Origin: Lachnospiraceae bacterium
Lineage (GTDB): Bacteria > Bacillota > Clostridia > Lachnospirales > Lachnospiraceae
Reading direction: 5' to 3'
NCBI GenBank assembly: GCA_024691145.1
Contig: JAILNW010000077.1
Location: forward strand, 1 to 19,463
DNA: 19,463 bases
The translations under genes were made by a program, and so were the position numbers. The notes under the pieces were generated by a model, which was not told the origin of the DNA, searched no databases, and worked only from the letters and a program-made list of their open reading frames with translations. Of this stretch, positions 1 through 6,996 are shown piece by piece. Position 1 is the first letter of the stretch, and the number at the start of each line of letters is the position of its first letter.

Positions 1-5
1 AATTA

Positions 6-34
6 ATAATACACCCTGTTTTTACGTTTGTCAA
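6..34 (-). promoter_or_regulatory. Sigma-A-type promoter pointing out of the left edge
   Basis: On the minus strand there is TTGACA (29-34), a 17-base spacer and TATTAT (6-11). The -35 box is perfect and the spacing ideal. It lies just past the stop of the chemotaxis receptor gene, so it would drive a gene beyond the window. Confidence 0.6.
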
Positions 35-55
35 CAGGAAATTTTAAAAAATTTT

Positions 56-1516
56 TTAGCAATTTTCTAATTCATCCGTTATCTTTGATAATTCCTGATA
101 TTCATCACTAATTGATGAGATACTGTCATACAGCTGACTCATGTTGGCTGCAATTTTTTCAACTGCATCAGCTGTTACGGATATATTCAGACTTACATCC
201 GATACGTTTTCAAGGGTTTCATTAAACATATCTGTTAATTCAAGTGCTTTCTTATCAACATTCTGCGAATACTTAAGAATGCTTACTGTATTACTATTAA
301 CATTTTCAAAGGAATCATTAAGCATTTTGGCTGTTTCACCACAATTAATCAATGACTGCTGCTGCTTTAATATTCTCTTTGTTAAATGTTCAGTCTGTTC
401 ATTAACTCCTGTAAGTATTTCATTAATCTGTGCTGTAAAGTTCTTTGAACTGTCAGCCAGTGTTCTTATCTGTTCTGCTACAACTGCAAATCCTCTTCCA
501 TGTTCTCCTGCCCTTGCAGCTTCTATTGAAGCATTAAGTGAAAGAAGATTCGTCTGTGCTGTTATCTCGGTAAGTGTTGAAAGGATATCAAATACCTTTT
601 CATTCTCGTCACAGAGTGCTTTAAGGTTTTCAGTTATATCATTCATCTTAACATTAAGGTCATTTGTTTCATTATAAAGATTCATGGCCATATCAGAACT
701 TGTAGTAATAACCTCTTTAGTTGCTACTGAACACTCCGTCATGGTCTGGCTTGCACTTCTTACTTCCTCTATCTGTTTTGCTCCATCGTCAATCATAACA
801 TGTATGGATTCAACAGACTTTGAAGCTGACATAACCTTTGTTGAAACTTCCTTTGATGAATTATTAATGTCCTCTGAAATAGTATCTGCATTCTCAATAC
901 TTTCCTCTATAGATTTATTTGCATGAACAAGTGTACCTATAGTTTCTTTTATCTTATCATATAAAGCTGTTGTTTTTTCCTCAGAAGCTTCCTTTTCTGC
1001 ATTAATTCTATTAAGTTCTTTAATCTGCCTGTTTGCTAAAAGTGCTTTATAATAAAATGCTCCATAAACAGTTACAACATAAACAATCATAATTGATGTT
1101 GAGTCTGGAAGCCACGGTCCTCCCATAGCACCTTTATATTTAAAGTAAAATATTATCATAAAGATTACACCAATAATACTTTCAAGTGTTACAGGTGCAA
1201 TAGAATCATATACGGCCGCATACATCATGGCTACAAAAAACATCATATAGTTAACTCTTGCAGGCCAGAAAATCATAAGCGCCACACATAAAAATGCCAT
1301 AAAAAATGTTATAGTATACATCATTTTCTTTGGTTTTATAATCCTGCATAAACCAAGCAAAATCGCTGACATTACAAAGCCAGCTACTGCCATAACTGCA
1401 CATATTTTAACATCAACAAAAAATGAATTGACTACTCCTCTGAGTATTATACAAACACCAAGCAATGTACATAAAAATTTATTCTTTTTAAGGATCTGCT
1501 GTTCTCTGTCTGACAT
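56..1516 (-). CDS. Methyl-accepting chemotaxis-type receptor with six membrane segments
   Basis: Predicted transmembrane signal transducer that would control the CheA kinase. About six hydrophobic segments fill residues 14-160. A coiled-coil cytoplasmic signalling domain follows to the C terminus, with the conserved hairpin tip at about 317-356 (QTNLLSLNASIEAARAGE, then GRGFAVVAEQIR). There is no large extracellular sensor loop and no obvious HAMP domain, so the cue may be sensed in the membrane or through a partner. The start at 1516 (486 residues) is preferred because AAGGAG lies about 10 bases upstream. An in-frame ATG at 1573 has no ribosome site and would lie at or upstream of the predicted transcription start. 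The signalling domain is certain; the ligand cannot be inferred. No other chemotaxis gene is nearby. Confidence 0.9.
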   Translation of the reverse strand: MSDREQQILKKNKFLCTLLGVCIILRGVVNSFFVDVKICAVMAVAGFVMSAILLGLCRIIKPKKMMYTITFFMAFLCVALMIFWPARVNYMMFFVAMMYAAVYDSIAPVTLESIIGVIFMIIFYFKYKGAMGGPWLPDSTSIMIVYVVTVYGAFYYKALLANRQIKELNRINAEKEASEEKTTALYDKIKETIGTLVHANKSIEESIENADTISEDINNSSKEVSTKVMSASKSVESIHVMIDDGAKQIEEVRSASQTMTECSVATKEVITTSSDMAMNLYNETNDLNVKMNDITENLKALCDENEKVFDILSTLTEITAQTNLLSLNASIEAARAGEHGRGFAVVAEQIRTLADSSKNFTAQINEILTGVNEQTEHLTKRILKQQQSLINCGETAKMLNDSFENVNSNTVSILKYSQNVDKKALELTDMFNETLENVSDVSLNISVTADAVEKIAANMSQLYDSISSISDEYQELSKITDELENC

Positions 1517-1563
1517 AACACTACCACTCCTTATTACTAATTTTACACAATACTCTACAATAT

Positions 1564-1592
1564 ATTTTACCATATTTTTCCATATTTTTCAA
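1564..1592 (-). promoter_or_regulatory. Likely promoter of the chemotaxis receptor gene
   Basis: Minus strand TTGAAA (1587-1592), 17-base spacer, TAAAAT (1564-1569), about 50 bases upstream of the preferred start at 1516 and just after the terminator of the preceding gene. The region is very AT-rich, so chance matches are possible. Confidence 0.5.
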
Positions 1593-1605
1593 TTAAAATT
1601 ATATA

Positions 1606-1636
1606 TTAAGAAAAGCCGTACACAAAGTGTACAGCT
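1606..1636 (-). terminator. Rho-independent terminator after the acyl-CoA synthetase gene
   Basis: On the minus strand a 10-base stem (arms 1627-1636 and 1614-1623, with one G-T pair) and a 3-base loop are followed by TTTCTT. It lies 14 bases after the stop of the XRE-cupin-acyl-CoA synthetase gene and separates it from the receptor gene. Confidence 0.8.
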
Positions 1637-1649
1637 CATTTCTCTATTA

Positions 1650-3947
1650 TTATTTTAAGTCAACTCTTCTTATCTTTCCACTTATAGTCTTAGGCATCTC
1701 ATCTAAGAATTCTACGATTCTTGGATACTTATAAGGAGCAGTCTGCTTCTTAACATAATTCTGAATTTCCTTCTTAAGCTCTTCAGACTTCTCTGTTCCC
1801 TTTGTAAGAACTATAGTTGCCTTAACTACCTGTCCTCTTACTTCATCAGGAGCTGCTGTTACGGCGCACTCAAGTACATATGGAAGTTCCATAATAACAC
1901 TTTCGATTTCGAAAGGTCCAATTCTGTATCCTGAAGACTTGATTATGTCATCAACACGTCCAACGAACCAGAAGAAACCATCCTGGTCACGCCATGCAGT
2001 ATCACCTGTATGATATGCACCATCATGCCATGCTTCATTAGTCTTCTCCTCGTCATTATAGTATCCCATAAATAATCCACAAGGAGTATTCTTCTTAGTC
2101 TTTATAATAATCTCTCCAACTTCACCTGCTTTGCAGCTTGTTCCGTCAGGATTAACAATATCTATGTTATAAAGTGGTGAAGGTTTACCCATAGAACCTG
2201 GCTTTACAACTGTACCTACAAGGTTTGCAATTGTAAGAGTTGTCTCTGTCTGTCCAAAACCTTCGATTATACTGATTCCAGTAGCCTTAAGGAACTGATG
2301 GAATACCTCTGGATTAAGTGCTTCACCAGCTACTGTTGCATACTTAATTGAACTAAGGTCAAACTTTGACAAATCTTCTTTTATAAAGAATCTGTACATT
2401 GTTGGTGGTGCACAGAATGTTGTAATATTATACTTTGCAAACATAGGAAGTATATCATTAGCATCAAATCTGTCAAAATCATATACAAATACAGCAGTCT
2501 CGCTAAACCACTGTCCATAAAGTTTACCCCATAATGCCTTACCCCATCCAGTATCTGATATAGTAAGATGCATTCCGTTAGGATCAACATTGTGCCAGAA
2601 CTTGGCTGTTATAAAATGTCCTAATGCATATTTGTAATTATGCATGGCAATCTTAGGATTACCTGTTGTTCCTGAAGTAAAGAACATAATCATAGGATCT
2701 TTTCCACATGCTGTATCTTTTCTTCTTTCAAAGACATCTGGAAAATCTTTATACTCAGTATCAAAGTCATGCCATCCTTCTCTCTGTCCTCCAGCAAGTA
2801 TCTTAAGTTGAAGAACACTGCACTTCTTCTGAGCTTCATCAACTATGTCTGCAGCCTGGCCATATGATGTACATACAATAGCCTTAACTCCAGCTGCGTC
2901 AAATCTGTATGTATAATCATGTTCCTTTAATAAATCTGTTGCAGGTATTGCAACTGCACCAATCTTATGTAATGCAAGAATTGAGAACCAGAACTGATAA
3001 TTTCTTCTAAGTACAAGCATTACCTTGTCTCCTTTTTTAATTCCAAGGGACTCAAAATAATTAGCAGTCTTGTTAACATTCTTGGCTATATCTGAAAATG
3101 TAAATCTTCTTTCCTGTTTGTCTCTGCTTATGTGAACCATAGCTGTCTTATTAGGCGACTTTTCTGCCAATGCATCAATTACATCAAAAGCAAAGTTAAA
3201 CTTATTCTCATTAAAGAACTCTATACCTGTAAGATGTCCTTTCTCGTCCTGAGTTGTCTTAACCCACTTGTCAGCCACAGGATTAGGTATATTAGCTTTA
3301 TCAAAGTTTGTAACAACCTTCTCCTGAGTTATCTCTTCATATTCACCAATTCCATCTTCCTCTGGGTTCATAACAACTGCATAAATCTTAGCAGTCTCTC
3401 CACCCATAGCCACGATATCATGTGGTATAGAACTGTTATAATAAATAGTATCTCCCTTATGAAGAATCTCGTACTTGTCACCTATCTGAATCTTTATACA
3501 GCCCTTTAAAACTATATCAAACTCCTGTCCCTTATGAGAAACAAGATGTCTTGGTTTATAAAGTGCATCATTGGAATATGGTATCTCTACATAAAATGGC
3601 TCAGCTAATTTATCCTTAAACATAGGTGCAAGATGATTATATGAATAACCTTCTCTTCTTGCAAAAGGCATTCCTTCGCCCTTTCTTGTTACCATGTACT
3701 TTGTAAGGATAGGGCTTGAACCCTCCATAATATCAGATATCTCTACTCCAACTACCTGTGCAAACTTATAAATAAAAGTAAAGTTAAAGTCACACTCTCC
3801 AGCTTCAAGTTTTCTATACTCTTCAACAGTAACGCCTGTTTTAGAAGCCATCTCTTCCATACTTAAGCCAACATCTTCTCTAACAGCAGCAATACGATTA
3901 GCTACTTCCTTGATTTTCTGTTCCATTTGCATCTGATTTTCACTCAT
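1650..3947 (-). CDS. XRE-cupin-acyl-CoA synthetase fusion protein
   Basis: A 765-residue protein with three parts. Residues 11-75 are an XRE-type helix-turn-helix. Residues 115-195 are a cupin barrel (H134, H138 and H176 could bind metal). Residues 225-765 are a complete AMP-forming acyl-CoA synthetase, closest in style to the ACSM/medium-chain group. The enzyme motifs are intact: TSGTTGNPK (424-432), FGQTE (564-568), TGD (647-649), the hinge GRVDDIIK (663-670) and the catalytic lysine in SGKIR (K758). It should convert a carboxylic acid, ATP and CoA to acyl-CoA; the substrate is unknown. The XRE and cupin parts resemble small-molecule-responsive repressors, so the protein may bind DNA as well. 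The start at 3947 has GGAGG six bases upstream; an in-frame ATG at 3974 does not. A T-box leader precedes it and a terminator follows, so it forms a single-gene unit. Confidence 0.9.
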   Translation of the reverse strand: MSENQMQMEQKIKEVANRIAAVREDVGLSMEEMASKTGVTVEEYRKLEAGECDFNFTFIYKFAQVVGVEISDIMEGSSPILTKYMVTRKGEGMPFARREGYSYNHLAPMFKDKLAEPFYVEIPYSNDALYKPRHLVSHKGQEFDIVLKGCIKIQIGDKYEILHKGDTIYYNSSIPHDIVAMGGETAKIYAVVMNPEEDGIGEYEEITQEKVVTNFDKANIPNPVADKWVKTTQDEKGHLTGIEFFNENKFNFAFDVIDALAEKSPNKTAMVHISRDKQERRFTFSDIAKNVNKTANYFESLGIKKGDKVMLVLRRNYQFWFSILALHKIGAVAIPATDLLKEHDYTYRFDAAGVKAIVCTSYGQAADIVDEAQKKCSVLQLKILAGGQREGWHDFDTEYKDFPDVFERRKDTACGKDPMIMFFTSGTTGNPKIAMHNYKYALGHFITAKFWHNVDPNGMHLTISDTGWGKALWGKLYGQWFSETAVFVYDFDRFDANDILPMFAKYNITTFCAPPTMYRFFIKEDLSKFDLSSIKYATVAGEALNPEVFHQFLKATGISIIEGFGQTETTLTIANLVGTVVKPGSMGKPSPLYNIDIVNPDGTSCKAGEVGEIIIKTKKNTPCGLFMGYYNDEEKTNEAWHDGAYHTGDTAWRDQDGFFWFVGRVDDIIKSSGYRIGPFEIESVIMELPYVLECAVTAAPDEVRGQVVKATIVLTKGTEKSEELKKEIQNYVKKQTAPYKYPRIVEFLDEMPKTISGKIRRVDLK

Positions 3948-4051
3948 AATTATCCTCCATTCGGTATATAACAATAAACCTCTTGATGATTATTTTCAAT
4001 GAAAAAGCATACATTACTGTTCAATCTTTGGTTACCTTGCGGAGCATTTTT

Positions 4052-4075
4052 ATTTGATAAGAATTTTTATCAAAT
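4052..4075. repeat. Perfect inverted repeat between T-box terminator and coding start
   Basis: ATTTGATAA (4052-4060) and TTATCAAAT (4067-4075) form a 9-base dyad with a 6-base spacer. On the minus strand no T run follows, so it is a poor terminator. It may be a second leader hairpin or an operator for the XRE domain of the downstream protein; neither is shown. Confidence 0.5.
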
Positions 4076-4358
4076 AAAAAAGTCTCAATGGATACTTTAA
4101 TATCCATTGAGACGAGAATAATCACCCGCGGTACCACTCAATTTGCATATAAAAATGCCACTTCACTGACTCCATCAAGCCATCTGCCTTTACGCAGCAG
4201 TTACGAGAACCATCTACTAATACATAAGTACTTTCGGGATTCCAGCTCGGAAGGGATAGCACACAAGAAAACAATATACTGATTCACACCACACATCAGC
4301 TCTCTGAAAAATCATAATCTCAGCCTTCTTCGTCATAGCTTTTAAACAATATCAACTT
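4076..4358 (-). promoter_or_regulatory. T-box riboswitch leader (probable isoleucine specifier) upstream of the acyl-CoA synthetase
   Basis: The antiterminator core AGTGGTACCGCGG is read on the minus strand at 4126-4138. It is followed by a 13-bp perfect terminator stem (arms 4101-4113 and 4082-4094) and six Ts. Stem I has a kink-turn-like base (AUGAC with CCGAG) and a distal AGAGAGC element. Aligning stem I with the valine T-box of this window places the specifier at 4255-4257, reading AUC (Ile). A one-base shift would give UAU (Tyr). The UGGU bulge fits a tRNA with discriminator A, which allows Ile, Val, Phe or Tyr. Uncharged tRNA binding should favour antitermination and so expression of the XRE-cupin-acyl-CoA synthetase. 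T-box identity is near certain; the amino acid is probable only. Confidence 0.9.
4082..4113 (-). terminator. T-box terminator hairpin
   Basis: A perfect 13-bp stem with a 6-base loop, then TTTTTT on the minus strand (4076-4081). It is the 'off' structure of the T-box. It may also stop transcripts from the starch-binding protein gene, which has no other visible terminator. Confidence 0.9.
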
Positions 4359-4364
4359 GATTAC

Positions 4365-4393
4365 ATTCTAGCACCAATATTTTTACTTGTCAA
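4365..4393 (-). promoter_or_regulatory. Sigma-A promoter of the T-box/acyl-CoA synthetase unit
   Basis: Minus strand TTGACA (4388-4393), 17-base spacer, TAGAAT (4365-4370). The -35 box begins only 8 bases after the stop codon of the starch-binding protein gene. Confidence 0.8.
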
Positions 4394-4401
4394 CACTTTT
4401 T

Positions 4402-5538
4402 TTACTCTTTTGTTACAACTCCATCTTTTATTCTTGTAACACCACAAGTTAAATTATAAGGTTTATAATCCTCAAAATTCATACTAAGAACTGTTGTATC
4501 ACTAAATTCTGCAATAAAGGTTTCACTCATACCCAAGTCTACAGTTCCTTTATAGATATTCTGCTCAGCATCTACCTGTACAAAGGTTGCTGTTTTCCTT
4601 AGTTGATAATCCAATGCTAAACCAACATTATATGACATGTAACATCTTTTCCAATCAGAAGGTGCATGGAAATACACAGTTGCCTCATTATGAATACTTA
4701 GATCAAATCTCGCCCTTGCATCTTCAAGGTTTCCAGGTTTTATAATTCCCTCATACACAGTATATGAACCCTTTTTTAATGGATATCCTTCAAATTTATT
4801 CTTGTCCCAAGAGCTAAAAAGATCATCTTTTTTACCATCATTAAATCTTACATATACTGTATCAACTTCAGATGCAGGTATAGTACATGTAAATACACAA
4901 GGAATATCTGTTTTTTCCATTGGTGTTCCAATATCATCACTAACATCAAAATCTTCCTTGCAATATTTTACATGAGGATTTTGCCATCTTGAAAAATAAT
5001 AAATAACAATTCCATTTTCATCAACTTTAAATTTTTCCTTAGCTTCTTCAATTGTTCCCTGAACTGCAGCGCCTGTTGTTACAACATAAGAACCTGAAGT
5101 AGGAAGTATATAATTTTCAGCATTCTGGCTGTCCCAGTTATCATGACCATCATTAAAACATACTTCCAACTGCTGCTCCTTATCTGAAGTTAAAGTAATT
5201 GTAAAGTAGCCTTCTTCACTTGCTTTTTCCATTGGAATTCCAGGAACCTCAGTCCATTCTTCGTCTCCGAATCTGTAATGAATATTAGCTGCAGGCCACT
5301 CTGTCTTATAATTTACAACATATTCACAAACATTTTCAGGCTCCTTAGTTACATCACTTTTTAATGTATCAGACTTTTCATTCTTCTGTTGTTTTTCCTT
5401 AGTTACATCACCATTTGTCTTTTTGGAAATTTTAGCACTAAATAAAAATGCACATACTACTGCCACCACAAAGAAAAACACCACAGAGGCTATAACTGAA
5501 ACTATAATTATAACCGTTTTCTTATCAGATTTACCCAT
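4402..5538 (-). CDS. Membrane-anchored protein with three starch-binding (CBM25/26-like) modules
   Basis: A 378-residue protein with a short basic N terminus, one hydrophobic segment (about 9-34), a charged linker (36-68) and three related beta-rich modules at about 73-160, 176-265 and 285-372. Module 1 shows the CBM25/26 pattern: NYKTEWPAANIHYRFG, a PGIPME turn, then FNDGHDNWDSQNAENY. Module 2 repeats it (FSRW, TPMEK, RFNDG, SSWD); module 3 is the most diverged. No catalytic domain is visible. The likely role is to bind starch or another alpha-glucan at the cell surface, but the modules could also act as a sensor. The start at 5538 has AGGGGG about 10 bases upstream. It has its own promoter and lies beside the catabolite-control cluster. 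The fold call is fairly sure; the ligand is inferred from the family. Confidence 0.75.
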   Translation of the reverse strand: MGKSDKKTVIIIVSVIASVVFFFVVAVVCAFLFSAKISKKTNGDVTKEKQQKNEKSDTLKSDVTKEPENVCEYVVNYKTEWPAANIHYRFGDEEWTEVPGIPMEKASEEGYFTITLTSDKEQQLEVCFNDGHDNWDSQNAENYILPTSGSYVVTTGAAVQGTIEEAKEKFKVDENGIVIYYFSRWQNPHVKYCKEDFDVSDDIGTPMEKTDIPCVFTCTIPASEVDTVYVRFNDGKKDDLFSSWDKNKFEGYPLKKGSYTVYEGIIKPGNLEDARARFDLSIHNEATVYFHAPSDWKRCYMSYNVGLALDYQLRKTATFVQVDAEQNIYKGTVDLGMSETFIAEFSDTTVLSMNFEDYKPYNLTCGVTRIKDGVVTKE

Positions 5539-5604
5539 ATTTTTATATCCCCCTAAAAAATATTTAACGCTACTGCCTCACAGTTAGCATGCGTCAACAA
5601 CATT

Positions 5605-5633
5605 ATTTTATCATCTAATAAGAAGTACGTCAA
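5605..5633 (-). promoter_or_regulatory. Likely promoter of the starch-binding protein gene
   Basis: Minus strand TTGACG (5628-5633), 17-base spacer, TAAAAT (5605-5610), about 65 bases upstream of the start at 5538 and downstream of the terminator after the Crh-like gene. No convincing CcpA (cre) site was seen beside it. Confidence 0.6.
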
Positions 5634-5701
5634 TATACAAAAAAGTTCTAAATTATAGTATTTCCCACCAAGCCTCTCTAAAACAAGAAATGTCAAATAG
5701 C

Positions 5702-5737
5702 AAATAAAAACCTCCCATAAATTTCTTCATGAGAGGT
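5702..5737 (-). terminator. Terminator at the end of the valS to crh gene run
   Basis: Minus strand stem of 9 bp (arms 5729-5737 and 5710-5718, one G-T pair) and a 10-base loop, then TTTTTATTTG. It starts 24 bases after the stop of the Crh-like gene and closes the long core operon. Confidence 0.85.
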
Positions 5738-5761
5738 CAATAGTTATCTTTATTCTATTTA

Positions 5762-6025
5762 TTACTTTGCTTCACTATTTGAAAGGTAATCGCACATAGC
5801 CTTTACTGCAGCTTCCTCATCAGCTCCGTCAGCTGTTACTGAAAGCTCTTCGCCAGATGCAAGTCCTAAACTCATCATTCCCATTATAGATTTAGCATTA
5901 ACTTTCTTGTCTTCACACTCAAGATAAATACTGCTGTCAAACTGGCTGGCAACCTGAACTAACTGTGCTACTGGTCTTGCTTCCAGTCCATTAGCAATAT
6001 TAATCACTACTTTCTTTGTTAACAT
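5762..6025 (-). CDS. crh: Crh-like HPr-family regulatory protein (Glu15, Ser46)
   Basis: An 87-residue HPr-fold protein. The PTS phosphorylation site of true HPr is His15 in GLHARP; here the motif is GLEARP, with Glu at exactly position 15. The regulatory site is kept: NAKSIMGMM puts Ser at exactly position 46. Bacillus subtilis Crh also lacks His15 (it has Gln), keeps Ser46 and lies after whiA, as this gene does. The protein should therefore not carry PTS phosphate. It should be phosphorylated on Ser46 by the HPr kinase encoded upstream in the same run, and may act as a CcpA corepressor or metabolic regulator. The start codon follows the whiA stop directly, and its AGGAGG lies inside the end of whiA, so the two are probably translationally coupled. 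Automatic annotation would probably call it HPr. Confidence 0.85.
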   Translation of the reverse strand: MLTKKVVINIANGLEARPVAQLVQVASQFDSSIYLECEDKKVNAKSIMGMMSLGLASGEELSVTADGADEEAAVKAMCDYLSNSEAK

Positions 6026-6988
6026 TTAAATTTCCTCCTTTGAACGTTCTGTTCTTAAACTTTCTGCGATAATACTCAATTTCCTCAATCTATGATTAAC
6101 ACCCGACTTCCCTAAAGGCTCATTTAGTTTCATCCCTAAATCCTTTAAAGACATCTCCGGATGTTCAATCCTTAACTCAGCGATATTGCGAAGTCCATCA
6201 CTTAACTCCCCAAATCCTACAGTATTCTTAATATACATAATATCCTCTATCTGCCTCGTGGCAGCATTCACAGTTTTTGCTATATTAGCAGTTTCACAGT
6301 TAACCTGTCTGTTAACCACATTACGCATCTCCTTAATAATTCTAAGATTCTCAAAATTCATAAGAGATACATGAGCCTCCATAACATTAAGTATATCGAC
6401 TATCTGTGAGCCCTCTTTAATGTAAACTATAAACTGCTTTTTTCTAGGCACTATCTTGGCATCTATGTAAAAAGCCTTAATTATGTCCTTAATCTGTGTG
6501 GCCTTTTCCATAGTTGCAGTGGCAATCTCAAAATGATAAGTCTTATCAGGATCACTCATGGAACCTGAAGTAAGAAAAGCACCCCTTAAAAAAGCTCTTT
6601 TACAGCAGGAATTCTGAACAATAGAATTCTTAACTACAGAAAGATTCTCGCTTATATCACCATCTCTGTTAATCAGCTTAACTGCCTGCAAAATCTTATA
6701 GGAAATAACACTGTCCGAAACAACTACACTGTATAAAACAGTAGTTCTGTTTGGTTTTCGTCTTACGCTTACATGAACATCCAAATCATATAACTTCTTT
6801 AACAACGAATAATACTTTCTTGCAACAGTGATATTTTCCGTATGAATATAAACTTTATATTTATTATCAGAAGAAATCTTAATTCGTCCACACATGCTGA
6901 TAATTGCAGCAAGCTCAGCTATGCGGCAATGTCTGGCATTACTAATCTGTCTGGATAATTCTTCCTTAATCTCACTTGAAAATGACAT
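6026..6988 (-). CDS. whiA: DNA-binding protein WhiA
   Basis: A 320-residue protein of the usual WhiA length. The N-terminal two thirds has the homing-endonuclease-like (LAGLIDADG) fold without its nuclease function: the opening SFSSEIKEELSRQ and the segment CKRAFLRGAFLTSGSMSDP are typical. The C-terminal part (about 230-315) is the WhiA helix-turn-helix, with DLGMKLNEPLGKSGVNHRLR. In actinomycetes WhiA controls sporulation septation; in Bacillus it affects division and chromosome segregation, so its role here is inferred. It starts 8 bases after rapZ, with AAGGG embedded in the rapZ end, and is followed directly by the Crh-like gene. The yvcK gene usual between rapZ and whiA is absent. Confidence 0.95.
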   Translation of the reverse strand: MSFSSEIKEELSRQISNARHCRIAELAAIISMCGRIKISSDNKYKVYIHTENITVARKYYSLLKKLYDLDVHVSVRRKPNRTTVLYSVVVSDSVISYKILQAVKLINRDGDISENLSVVKNSIVQNSCCKRAFLRGAFLTSGSMSDPDKTYHFEIATATMEKATQIKDIIKAFYIDAKIVPRKKQFIVYIKEGSQIVDILNVMEAHVSLMNFENLRIIKEMRNVVNRQVNCETANIAKTVNAATRQIEDIMYIKNTVGFGELSDGLRNIAELRIEHPEMSLKDLGMKLNEPLGKSGVNHRLRKLSIIAESLRTERSKEEI

Positions 6989-6996
6989 ATCAAACT

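Noticed and set aside
1517..1573. Upstream ATG giving a 505-residue chemotaxis receptor
   Set aside because: No ribosome site, and it lies at or before the predicted transcription start; the ATG at 1516 has a good AAGGAG.
4052..4081. The second leader hairpin as another terminator
   Set aside because: On the transcribed strand it is followed by AAAAATGC, not a T run.
4256..4258. Tyrosine (UAU) as the specifier of the acyl-CoA synthetase T-box
   Set aside because: Aligning the kink-turn base and stem with the valine T-box of the same window places the specifier one base over, at AUC; UAU stays as a weaker alternative.
5585..5600. GTTGACGCATGCTAAC as a LacI-family or cre operator
   Set aside because: Only half of the bases obey the dyad around its centre, and it does not match the cre consensus; it was not called.
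5662..5697. TTGACA and TATAAT pair before the starch-binding gene as its promoter
   Set aside because: The boxes are 27 bases apart, too far for sigma-A; the TTGACG/TAAAAT pair at 5605-5633 has 17.
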